64,000 nt of DNA from assembly GCA_016711435.1 (NCBI GenBank), contig JADJSY010000045.1, positions 11,137 through 75,136 on the forward strand. The letters are read 5' to 3'. Within the stretch, counting starts at the first letter, position 1. The number at the start of each line of letters is the position of its first letter. The notes under the pieces were generated by a model, which was not told where the DNA came from, made no database searches, and saw nothing but the letters and a program-made list of their open reading frames with translations. The stretch comes from Lewinellaceae bacterium (lineage in GTDB: Bacteria; Bacteroidota; Bacteroidia; Chitinophagales; Saprospiraceae). A program made the translations under genes and the position numbers. Positions 55,701 through 63,909 of the stretch are shown in pieces.

Positions 55701-55883
55701 GGCCGACGGGAAAAGATGACCAGCAAAGAAATCAGGTTCGATCGCGGTTAGGGCCGCTGTTCCGGTTTGTACGACAAACAAAATATTATTGGGGTCGCAC
55801 ATTAAAATGAGGGCGACTTCTTCATTTGCCAAACGGGGCCGGCATTCCAAAAAAACAGGGTTGAAGAAGTGCTTGAGCAGCAT
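55680..55883 (-). CDS. Possible leader ORF of glnA, 67 aa
   Basis: A 67-codon ORF (MLLKHFFNPVFLECRPRLAN...) that begins about 24 nt downstream of the predicted glnA transcription start and ends 81 bp before the glnA ATG, just inside the first leader hairpin. It has no recognised family or signal peptide. Its position directly behind a strong promoter is the only argument that it is translated, so it could equally be chance. Confidence 0.3.
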   Translation of the reverse strand: MLLKHFFNPVFLECRPRLANEEVALILMCDPNNILFVVQTGTAALTAIEPDFFAGHLFPSARMLLHS

Positions 55884-55913
55884 TTATGGTTAGCAAACGC
55901 GCTTATTGTGTTG

Positions 55914-55945
55914 CAAATGTAGCATTTTTTTACAAAAAATCACAA
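55914..55945 (-). promoter_or_regulatory. Promoter of glnA
   Basis: On the minus strand TTG (55945-55943), 21 nt spacer, TACATTTG (55921-55914): strong match to the Bacteroidota consensus. The predicted leader is ~310 nt. Confidence 0.75.
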
Positions 55946-56085
55946 TAAGAGCCATATTTTGCTTCAATTAACATAATTTGGAATCAAAAGATTCGAGAAG
56001 GCAAATAGGTGTTTTCACAAATTATTATTTTGATAATGGACGAGGCGCTATATAATTATGCTTTTCGCCCGGAAAACGATTGTAA

Positions 56086-57789
56086 TCAATTTTTTGCCCG
56101 CATATCCTTTACCTGCAAAGAAAGGCCCCTTTCGCCCCGCCAGTATTCCTCCCGGAGATTGAAAGCAATATCGAAGGGCCGGTCTTTCAGGGACTGAAAT
56201 AATTCGCCCAGTCCGAAAGCGATACCACCGAAAACAGCCTTGCCGCCCACGCTCCGCAGCGACAGGCGGACATGGTTGTTGTCGAGCAGACGGCTGCTGC
56301 CTGTATCCTCTACATCCTCGGCATAAAACACCGGATTCCGGTTGTGCGGGCCAAATGGCTCGAAGCGTTTGAGCATCCGCCAGAAAGCAGGCGTGATGTC
56401 TTCCAGTTGTAAAGCGCTGCATATTTCCAAGACAGGATTTTCCGCAATGTCGCTGATCTGTTGCCGGACGATCTGTTCAAATCTTGCTACAAAAGCATCG
56501 ATGTTTTCTATGGGCATTTGCATACCTGCAGCATGGGCATGACCGCCATAGGAATAAAACAGATCTTCACAATCCTGCAATGCGGCATACAGATCGAAAC
56601 CCGGCACGGAGCGCGCCGAACCGACCGCGCGGCCATTGCTTTCCGTAAGGATGACCGCAGGCCGGTGAAAGCGCTCCGCCATTCTGCTGGCTGCTATGCC
56701 TATAATACCCTTGTGCCAGTCGGGGCTGAACAGCACAATACTTTTGTTCTCTTCCATGTCGGGTTGCGACAAAACGCGCTGGCCGGCTTCGTCGGCCATT
56801 GCAAAATCGACTTCCCGGCGCTCGCGGTTGCGGTGTACCAGTTTACCCGCAGCATCCAGCGCACTGTGCCGATCAGTGGACAGCATCATCCGGACCGCCT
56901 CGCGGGCGTCGCCCAAACGGCCAGCCGCATTGATGAGGGGTCCGACAGCAAAAACCAGGTCGTTGATATTCAGCGGGGTCGGACGGTTGGTGCGCTGCAT
57001 CAACGCCCATAATCCTATGCTGGGTGTCGTATTGAGGCGATGTAAACCGAGATGCGCGAGGATGCGGTTTTCGCCGGTCATCGGGACAATGTCGCAGGCG
57101 ATACTGACGGCGACCAGATCGAGCAATCCCATCAGTTCCTCTGCCGGCGTATTGTTGTATAAAGCCAGTGCCTGGGCGAATTTGAAGGAAATCCCGCATC
57201 CGCTGAGGTCTTTATAGGGATACATGCAATCGGGGCGTTTCGGATCGAGGTTGGCGACCGCGTCCGGCAGGCCGCCTTCCGGCAGGTGGTGGTCGCAAAT
57301 AATAAAATCGATCCCGTATGATTTGGCTATAATAACGGCGTCGTGGGCTTTGATCCCGCAATCCATGGCAATGACGAGCGCGCAACCCTGTTCCCGGGCG
57401 TATTCCACGCCGGCCAGACTGACGCCATACCCTTCCTTATCGCGGTCGGGCAGGTAATAATCCAGATTTTGATAGAATCGGGAAAGGAAACTGTACATCA
57501 AAGCAACGCTGGTAGTGCCGTCTACATCATAATCGCCGTACAACAGAATACGTTCACCGCTTTTCAGGGCCTGATCGAGCCTTCCAACAGCGCGATCCAT
57601 GTCCTGCATCAGGAAAGGGTCGTGCAAATCTTCCCATTTTGGCCGGAAAAAATGCTGCGCGGCTTCGAGGGTGGTAATGCCGCGTTGCACCAATAAGTTA
57701 CAGAAAACCGGGTCGATCTGCAACGCGTCTTGCAATTGCCGGACGAGGGGTTCGTCTATGGTAGATATTTGCCAGCGTGGGGATTTCAT
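56086..57789 (-). CDS. recJ: Single-stranded-DNA-specific exonuclease RecJ
   Basis: 567 residues. RecJ degrades single-stranded DNA 5'-3' in recombination and mismatch repair. DHH-superfamily motifs: ILLYGDYDVDGTTSVALMY, IAMDCGIKAHD, ICDHHLPEGGLPDAVANLDPKR and LDLVAVSIACDIVPM. The DHHA1 domain carries SYGGHAHAAGMQM. A C-terminal OB-like domain follows. It starts 260 bp downstream of recA on the same strand, beyond a recA terminator. Confidence 0.95.
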   Translation of the reverse strand: MKSPRWQISTIDEPLVRQLQDALQIDPVFCNLLVQRGITTLEAAQHFFRPKWEDLHDPFLMQDMDRAVGRLDQALKSGERILLYGDYDVDGTTSVALMYSFLSRFYQNLDYYLPDRDKEGYGVSLAGVEYAREQGCALVIAMDCGIKAHDAVIIAKSYGIDFIICDHHLPEGGLPDAVANLDPKRPDCMYPYKDLSGCGISFKFAQALALYNNTPAEELMGLLDLVAVSIACDIVPMTGENRILAHLGLHRLNTTPSIGLWALMQRTNRPTPLNINDLVFAVGPLINAAGRLGDAREAVRMMLSTDRHSALDAAGKLVHRNRERREVDFAMADEAGQRVLSQPDMEENKSIVLFSPDWHKGIIGIAASRMAERFHRPAVILTESNGRAVGSARSVPGFDLYAALQDCEDLFYSYGGHAHAAGMQMPIENIDAFVARFEQIVRQQISDIAENPVLEICSALQLEDITPAFWRMLKRFEPFGPHNRNPVFYAEDVEDTGSSRLLDNNHVRLSLRSVGGKAVFGGIAFGLGELFQSLKDRPFDIAFNLREEYWRGERGLSLQVKDMRAKN

Positions 57790-57860
57790 GCGCGTTTTGA
57801 AGTGGTTTTGAGAAGCGAAGATAATTCAAAGAAAGAGAAAGAGGACAGGCAAATAAAAAT

Positions 57861-57891
57861 CCCGAATTTTCCTCCATGAGAAAAATTCGGG
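57861..57891 (-). terminator. Terminator downstream of recA
   Basis: CCCGAATTTTT pairs with AAAATTCGGG across a ~10-nt loop and is followed by ATTTTTATTTG on the minus strand. Confidence 0.65.
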
Positions 57892-57974
57892 ACAGGTCAA
57901 AATTGTGTCGATGAGGCAAAATTTAAAAGAGAACCCTTTATGAACTCCTTTTTAACAATCACCTTCTTCACTTT

Positions 57975-58004
57975 AAATCCGTGTCAAATCCGTCAAATCC
58001 GTGT
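57975..58004. repeat. Short word repeat after recA
   Basis: Three degenerate copies of AAATCCGTGTC in a row, in the 3' flank of recA. Confidence 0.5.
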
Positions 58005-58049
58005 TCTAACACGCTACGTCGGGAAAAATCCATTTAAATACAATCCATC

Positions 58050-59120
58050 TTAAAAATCATCTTCTTCACCATCATCCGTCGCTGCCACCTTCACAGAGGC
58101 AAGTGGAGATTTCAACATACCCGAACTGATCTTCTCCTTGATCTTTTGTTCAATTTCCAGCGCCACTTCCGGATTGTCATGCAGAAAATTTTTGGCAGCG
58201 TCGCGGCCCTGGGCAATTTTAGCGCCGTTATAGCTATACCAGGCGCCACTTTTCTGGATGATATCCATCTCAGATCCGAGGTCGATAATTTCGCCTGTTT
58301 TGGAAATACCTTCTCCAAAGATAATATCGAAGGAGGCCGTTCTGAACGGAGGCGCCAGTTTGTTTTTCGCCACTTTTACCTTTACCTGGTTGCCCACGAG
58401 GTTGCCGTCTTTATCTTTAATGGCGGCGCCGCTTTTGCGAATATCGAGGCGAACGGACGCGTAAAACTTAAGCGCATTACCACCGGTAGTGGTCTCGGGA
58501 TTGCCGAACATAACGCCGATTTTTTCACGCAACTGATTGATAAAAATACAGCAGCAGCCGGTCCGACCGATATTCGCTGTCATTTTACGCATGGCCTGGC
58601 TCATCAGACGGGCTTGCAAACCCATTTTAGAGTCGCCCATTTCGCCTTCGATCTCCGCGCGGGGCACCAATGCTGCTACCGAGTCGATCACCAGGATATC
58701 CACGGCGCCTGAACGGATCAGGTTTTCCGCGATTTCGAGGGCCTGCTCGCCGTTGTCGGGCTGGCTGATCAGCAGGTTGTTCACATCGACGCCCAATGCT
58801 TCTGCGTAAAAGCGGTCGAAGGCGTGTTCTGCATCGATGATGGCTGCAATTCCGCCTTTTTTCTGGCATTCCGCCACGGCGTGAATGGCAAGGGTGGTTT
58901 TACCGGACGATTCCGGCCCGTAGATTTCGATGATACGCCCTTTGGGAAGGCCGTAGCATCCCAAAGCGATATCCAGACCGAGTGACCCGGTGGGAATGAC
59001 CTCTACTTCAATGGCCTGCTTGTCGCCAAGACGCATAATTGTACCTTTGCCGTAGGTTTTGTCGAGGCGGTCTATGGTCGATTGCAGGGTTTTGAGTTTA
59101 TTTTCTTTTTCGTCTGCCAT
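58050..59120 (-). CDS. recA: Recombinase RecA
   Basis: 356 residues. RecA forms filaments on single-stranded DNA, exchanges strands and triggers LexA cleavage. Signatures: IEIYGPESSGKTTLAIHAVA (Walker A), VLVIDSVAALVPRAE (Walker B), the RecA fingerprint ALKFYASVRLDIRK, and FINQLREKIGVMFGNPETTTGGNALK. The C-terminus is acidic (DDGEEDDF) as usual. A -7-like TATTTTTG lies at 59171-59164. No LexA operator was recognised. Confidence 0.97.
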   Translation of the reverse strand: MADEKENKLKTLQSTIDRLDKTYGKGTIMRLGDKQAIEVEVIPTGSLGLDIALGCYGLPKGRIIEIYGPESSGKTTLAIHAVAECQKKGGIAAIIDAEHAFDRFYAEALGVDVNNLLISQPDNGEQALEIAENLIRSGAVDILVIDSVAALVPRAEIEGEMGDSKMGLQARLMSQAMRKMTANIGRTGCCCIFINQLREKIGVMFGNPETTTGGNALKFYASVRLDIRKSGAAIKDKDGNLVGNQVKVKVAKNKLAPPFRTASFDIIFGEGISKTGEIIDLGSEMDIIQKSGAWYSYNGAKIAQGRDAAKNFLHDNPEVALEIEQKIKEKISSGMLKSPLASVKVAATDDGEEDDF

Positions 59121-59429
59121 GGTGTATGGTGCTGTTTAGGTAATACATGGTTAAAAACAGGGACAAAAATAAACAAAGTGTTTGTAATAAAAAACATTTT
59201 GTCTGATATTTTTAAAATATTTGTTTTGCCGGTTGATATTTCCTCAGAAAGAAATACTTAGAAAACGCCCTGCGCTTTGAAATGAAAATTGCCACGAGGC
59301 AAACATACGGAAATGAAAGATGTTGATTGTAAGGAGGTGTGCATAATTAGTTTTGCTTAAATTCTTTACAAATGCTTGATTATCAACACGGATAACCAAT
59401 AACTAATAACAGATAACTGCTTAGAGGCA
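59121..59429. other. Intergenic gap of 309 bp between divergent recA and hydrolase genes
   Basis: Contains the presumed recA promoter (-7 TATTTTTG at 59164-59171, minus strand), an AT-rich stretch and, next to the hydrolase start, a full copy of the dispersed repeat (59334-59418). Confidence 0.6.
59334..59418. repeat. Copy of a dispersed intergenic repeat
   Basis: GTGTGCATAATTAGTTTTGC, TTAAATTCTTTACAAATGCTT, GATTATCAACAC and a GATAACCAATAACTAATAAC tail. Matches 25906-25992 over most of its length and 14841-14898 over the right half. Confidence 0.75.
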
Positions 59430-60270
59430 ATGGAACTGTATTCCCGCGAATTCGGACAGGGTAGTCCGGTATTGATTTTACACGGACTTTTTGGGTTTTC
59501 AGACAATTGGCAGACGATTGCCAAGGGGCTTTCGGATCAGCACCTGGTCGTCACGCCCGACCTGCGCAACCATGGCCGTTCGCCGCATGTGGGTACGCAT
59601 TCGTATCCTGAAATGGCCGAAGACGTGCGCGCATTTATGGAAAACCACTGGATGTTTTCGGCAGCGGTCATCGGGCACAGCATGGGCGGCAAAGTAGCCA
59701 TGCAACTGGCGCTCAGCCACCCGGAGATGGTAGAACGCTTAGTCGTTGTCGATATGGAGCCGGGAAAAGCCGAAGACAACCATTCATCTATTTTTCGCGC
59801 CTTGCTGGATATGGATTTGTCGAAAATGGCTACCCGCAAGCAGATCGAATCTTACCTTACCGATAGAATTTCAGACGTAGGTACCCGGCAATTTTTATTA
59901 AAAAACATTACCCGGGAAGAAGACGGCCGGTTTACCTGGAAAATGAACCTGCCGGTGCTTTGGAAACATTACAGTGATATTCTGGCGGCAGTCGGCGGAG
60001 GCGTTTATGACAAACCGGCTCTTTTTATCCGTGGAAGCCGCTCCGATTATATCAAAGACGCAGATATTCCGTTGATACATTCCCTGTTTCCCACAAGCCG
60101 AGATTGTAACGATGGAAGGTGCGGGACATTGGGTCCACGCCGACAAGCCGAATGAACTGCTGGAAACGCTGAAGGAATTTTTATCGAAAGATAGTGGCCC
60201 AAGGCCTCAAACTATCAAATATTTCAAACCATTCAAACCTGCATATAACAACAACAGTAATGATTTATAA
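59430..60270 (+). CDS. Alpha/beta hydrolase, frameshifted near the C-terminus
   Basis: Visible: LILHGLFGFSDNWQTIAKGL, the nucleophile elbow GHSMGGKVAMQLAL and DLRNHGRSPH, as in the YbfF/esterase group. As sequenced the ORF stops at 60155 in a nonsense tail. A +1 shift at about 60087-60096 restores EIVTMEGAGHWVHADKPNELL, which holds the catalytic His, and the frame then ends at 60268-60270. The annotated end assumes that correction. The corrected end overlaps the start of the next gene by 11 bp. Confidence 0.78.
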
Positions 60271-61880
60271 ACTCAGAATTTTTCCCGATCCTCTTTTTAC
60301 TCGCTGGCGCACTTTCGGCGCAAGGCAAATACTTCGACATTGCCAAAAACATGGAGATTTTTGCCAATGCCTACCGCGAAGTAAACCACTCTTATGTGGA
60401 CGAACTCGATCCCAACAAACTCATGCGCCAGGGCCTCGACGCCATGCTGGAAGGACTCGACCCTTTTACCAATTATATTTCGGAAACAGACATTGAAGGG
60501 TACCGCATCCAGATGGATGGTATGTATAATGGTGTCGGCGCACAGGGCAAACGTATCGGCGAATGGGTGGTGATTACGGAAATATACGAAAACAGCCCCG
60601 CCCACAAGGCAGGCCTGAAAGTAGGCGACGCTTTTATTGCCATCGACGGACAGAATGCCAAAGGGAAAACTGAAAGCCAGGTGCTCGATTTCCTGAGGGG
60701 TTATCCGGGTACCAAATCGGAACTGCTGATACGCCGCAGTGGCGAACGAAAAGACCTGACGATCAGCCTCGAACGTGGAGAGGTTATCGTACCGAACGTG
60801 CCGCACTCCGGCCTCGTGGCCGAGGGGGTCGGCTATATCAACCTGACCACCTTTACGCAAGATGCGGGTGAAAATGTGGGCAACGCGCTCCGTAGCCTGA
60901 AAGAGAAAAACCCCAAACTGAAAGGTGTCATCCTCGACCTGCGCGGCAACGGCGGCGGCTTGCTCAACGAGGCAATCAATTTAGTTAATGTGTTTGTGCC
61001 CAAAGGCGAGTTTGTTTCCAGCACCAAAGGCAAGGTGCCGGAATGGGATATCAGCCTGAAAACGCAACACGCCCCGGTAGACAGCGACATCCCGGTAGTC
61101 GTATTGCTCGACAGCCACAGCGCCTCCGCCAGCGAGGTTACTTCCGGCGCTTTACAGGACCTCGACCGCGCGGTCATCATGGGTCAGCGCAGCTACGGCA
61201 AAGGTTTGGTGCAGAATACCAAGGAACTCGGTTACAACGCCCGTATCAAACTGACCACGGCCAAATACTATATTCCTTCGGGCCGTTGCATCCAGTCCGT
61301 ACGTTACAAAAACGGCGAACCGGTGGATATTCCCGAATCCGAACGCGCCCAGTTCAAAACCCGAAACGGCCGTATCGTACTCGACGGAGGCGGCATTAAA
61401 CCGGATGTGCTGTTGCCCCACGATACCGCCGCCGGTGTGGTAAAAGCGCTGCTCGACCAGAACATCATCTTCGATTACGTGACGGATTTCACACTGAAAA
61501 ACGCCAAAATCGACTCTGTTGAAACTTTTGAATTTACCGATTTCGACGGTTTTGCGAAATACGTGCAAAGTAAAAACTTTGATTACCAGACGGCTACGGA
61601 GAAGAAAATCAACGAACTACGCGATGTTGCTGCCCGCGAGAGTCTGCCGTTAAACAATGAAATTGCCGGCCTGGAAAACAAAATCAAAGCGGAGAAAAAA
61701 GGAGAACTCAGTAAAAATCGCGACCGCATCCTGCACGAAATAGAGCAGGACATCGTCGGGCGTTACTATTTTCAACGTGGAAAAGTGCGCAAAAACCTGG
61801 TGAACGACCCGGAAGTGAAAGAAGCCGTCAAACTCCTGAATGACTCGGAGCGCTACCGCAGTATTTTGTCCGGCAAATAG
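60260..61880 (+). CDS. C-terminal processing peptidase (S41, CtpA type), frameshifted in the signal peptide
   Basis: From the ATG at 60260 a shift in a T5 run (60279-60283, one T missing) is needed to read a normal signal peptide (FPILFLLAGALSAQGKYFDIAKN). Without it translation can only begin at the ATG at 60351, giving 509 residues without export signal. Then: PDZ domain (VVITEIYENSPAHKAGLKVGDAFIAIDGQ), protease core with YINLTTF, LRGNGGGLL, catalytic Ser in DSHSASASEVTSGAL and Lys in GQRSYGKGLVQ, and a C-terminal helical tail. It cleaves periplasmic proteins at their C-terminal ends. Confidence 0.88.
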
Positions 61881-62130
61881 AAGATTGCGTGTTTGGGGTG
61901 TGGTGTTCGGTGTTTTGAGTTTTGTGTCTGGAAATAACAAAACACTTGTTAAGGTTTAGCGAAAATGAGTGAACCCACCAAGATTCTGTTTACTTTTGAA
62001 GCTGCAATACTACTAGTTCGCCAGGTTTTATACAGTACAGGTTTGTTCAATTTGTCCGCGATACCAGGTGAACCACAGTATATAAGACAACAAATATTTC
62101 TTAACTTTTTCAACCAATTCGGATTGACTC

Positions 62131-62547
62131 ATGAAAAAAGCAATCTTTTTCTTCGCCTTCATTTTTGCGCTGGGTTTAGCCAACGCTAACGCACAGGCTT
62201 GCTGCGCTTCCAAATCTGCATCTTCTTGCGCCAGCAAAATGTCAAAAGCTGCTGCTTCTGATGCAAACATCGAAAAGCGCATGGCTGACGACGGTACTGT
62301 TTCTTATGTTCGCAAAGAAGCTGACGTTGCAGGCAATGTAAAATTTGTAAGCGTACAGTTTGACGAAACAGCCAACGCATTCGTAAACGTTGCGCCTGCA
62401 ACAGCTACTGCTTCCGACAAAGCGGTGATGACTAAAAAATCTTGCTCTGCTTCTGAAACGAAAGCATGTGCCGGTCAGGCTGCCAGCGGCGCCAAAGCAT
62501 GCTGCGCAAGCAAATCTGCCGCTGCAATGCCTAAAACGGAACAATAA
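62131..62547 (+). CDS. Secreted Cys- and Ala-rich protein, 138 aa
   Basis: Signal peptide MKKAIFFFAFIFALGLANANA, then QACCASKSASSCASK, a middle part of mixed sequence (YVRKEADVAGNVKFVSVQFDE), and KSCSASETKACAG...KACCASKSAAAMPK. Nearly the same CCASKSA word occurs at both ends of the mature protein. Eight Cys in ~117 mature residues, mostly in the two Ser/Ala/Lys-rich segments. No family is recognised. The pattern recalls metal-binding or crosslinked surface proteins, and the CC pairs recall the small ORFs behind sigZ. A strong terminator follows. Confidence 0.82.
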   Translation: MKKAIFFFAFIFALGLANANAQACCASKSASSCASKMSKAAASDANIEKRMADDGTVSYVRKEADVAGNVKFVSVQFDETANAFVNVAPATATASDKAVMTKKSCSASETKACAGQAASGAKACCASKSAAAMPKTEQ

Positions 62548-62591
62548 TTCCCCGGGTCATCAGACCTGCTATTCTTCTTGTGTACATTTTG

Positions 62592-62628
62592 TCCCGAATA
62601 TTCCCGGTGTGGAATATTCGGGATTTTT
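62592..62628 (+). terminator. Terminator after the Cys-rich secreted protein gene
   Basis: A perfect 13-bp stem (TCCCGAATATTCC / GGAATATTCGGGA), 6-nt loop, then TTTTT. Confidence 0.9.
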
Positions 62629-62687
62629 ATTTCATCCTGTAAAATCCCCCCTTCGTCGCCAGAAATAAAAATTTAAGGGGAAAACAC

Positions 62688-62719
62688 TTGACAAGTCCGG
62701 TCGAAGTTGATTACATTTG
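62688..62719 (+). promoter_or_regulatory. Promoter of the SPFH gene
   Basis: TTG (62688-62690), 21 nt spacer, TACATTTG (62712-62719), 41 bp before the ATG at 62761. Confidence 0.75.
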
Positions 62720-62760
62720 CTATCAAAATAGTATCAAATCAAAATCAATTCGAAACACAA

Positions 62761-63418
62761 TGGAAAAGATTATTAAACCAACTTCCGGCTGGGCCATGTT
62801 ACTGCTGTTCTTTTTAGTTTTGGGCGCAGGCATCGCCTTGCTGGCACTTCGGCAAATTCCGCTCGGCATTGTACTCATCATTGTCGACCTATTTTTTATC
62901 GCTCCCGGGTTTATTGCTATTGAACCCAACAACAGCCGGGTGCTGAACCTTTTCGGCACCTATATCGGCACCATCAGGGAAAGCGGATTTTTCTACACCA
63001 ACCCGTTTTACAGCAAGAAAAAGGTGTCGCCGACAACCTGGAAGACGAGACCGCCGTGGCTACCCTTCGGACTTCTTCCGACGAGGTGAACCACCAGTTG
63101 GCCCACGAAATCTCCGAACGCCTTCAGATTGCAGGCATACAGGTCATCGAAGCACGGATCAACAACCTGGCTTACTCCACCGAAATCGCAGGCGCCATGC
63201 TGCAGCGCCAGCAAGCCACCGCCATCGTGGCTGCCCGTTCCAAAATCGTGGAAGGCGCAGTTGGCATGGTCGAAATGGCCCTGGAACAACTCTCCCGCAA
63301 AAACATCGTCGACCTGGACGAGGAGAAAAAAGCGGCCATGGTCAGCAACCTGCTGGTGGTGCTCTGCGGCGACCGCAACGCGCAACCCATTGTCAACACC
63401 GGCACCCTACACCATTAA
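62761..63418 (+). pseudogene. SPFH/band 7 protein gene with internal deletion
   Basis: The 5' part (62761-63020) encodes two membrane helices and the start of the SPFH domain (IEPNNSRVLNLFGTYIGTIRESGFFYTNPFYSKKKV). The 3' part, in another frame, encodes DNLEDETAVATLRTSSDEV, ARINNLAYSTEIAGAMLQRQQA and the end of the domain. In intact relatives about 45-60 residues lie between these pieces. Here they are joined directly near 63020-63026 with a frame change, so roughly 150 bp are missing. An ancestral SPFH protein (membrane scaffold) is certain; whether the loss is real or an assembly collapse is open. The promoter is intact. Confidence 0.8.
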
Positions 63419-63420
63419 TC

Positions 63421-63668
63421 AGAGGTGAGAGGGTGAGAGACGTCCCGTTTGGCGGCCGTTATGGTTTTTGGCTTGGGCTTTTCAGGCCTGTAATCGTGAA
63501 TCGTGTTTCGTGTGTGGTGTTTAGTGTTTCGGGTGCTTCGCCTTTGGCATTTATGAAAATTCGACCAAAATATCAACTATTGCCAAAGGCGAAGCGCCCG
63601 AAACACTAAACACCACACACCAAACACGATCTTACAGGCCTCCCACGCTCACCTCTCACCCTCTCACT
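63421..63668. repeat. Nested palindrome filling the SPFH-RHH gap (copy I)
   Basis: Outer arms GGTGAGAGGGTGAGAG (63424-63439) and CTCTCACCCTCTCAC (~63653-63667). Inner arms of ~60 nt (63485-63549 and 63580-63639) pair with a small gap and few mismatches and carry GTGTTTAGTGTTTCGGG and GCTTCGCCTTTGGC. The centre loop is ~30 nt. Confidence 0.88.
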
Positions 63669-63693
63669 TCTCACTTCTCTCACTTCTTAGAAC

Positions 63694-63882
63694 ATGTCTG
63701 CAAAAAAATCTTTTGTACTCCGTATAGACGAAGCCACGTACGCGGCGCTCGAAAAATGGGCTGCCGACGAGTTTCGCAGCGTGAACGGTCAATTGGAATG
63801 GATGATACACCAGGCGTTGCGGGAAGCGGGGCGGTTAGGTAAAGAGAAGAAAAAAGGTAAGTCTGGAGAAGATCAGCCTTAA
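63694..63882 (+). CDS. Arc-like ribbon-helix-helix DNA-binding protein
   Basis: 62 residues. KKSFVLRIDEATYAALEKWAADEFRSVNGQLEWMIHQAL fits an Arc/MetJ-type ribbon-helix-helix: a beta strand (SFVLRID), two helices and a Lys-rich tail. It would bind DNA as a dimer. In many Bacteroidota such a gene follows an SPFH gene, as here, so the pair probably forms a unit. Targets unknown. Confidence 0.82.
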   Translation: MSAKKSFVLRIDEATYAALEKWAADEFRSVNGQLEWMIHQALREAGRLGKEKKKGKSGEDQP

Positions 63883-63909
63883 TTAGCGCTCCTTTGGTCG
63901 TGCCATTTC

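Larger units (their letters stand above)
55599..56085. other. Intergenic gap of 487 bp: glnA leader and promoter
   Basis: From right to left it holds the end of recJ, an AT-rich stretch, the glnA promoter (55914-55945), a possible leader ORF and two hairpins before the glnA start. Nothing else was recognised. Confidence 0.6.

Noticed and set aside
61965..62189. 74-codon ORF upstream of the Cys-rich secreted protein
   Set aside because: It overlaps the start of the real gene in another frame and its tail is a shifted reading of the signal peptide.
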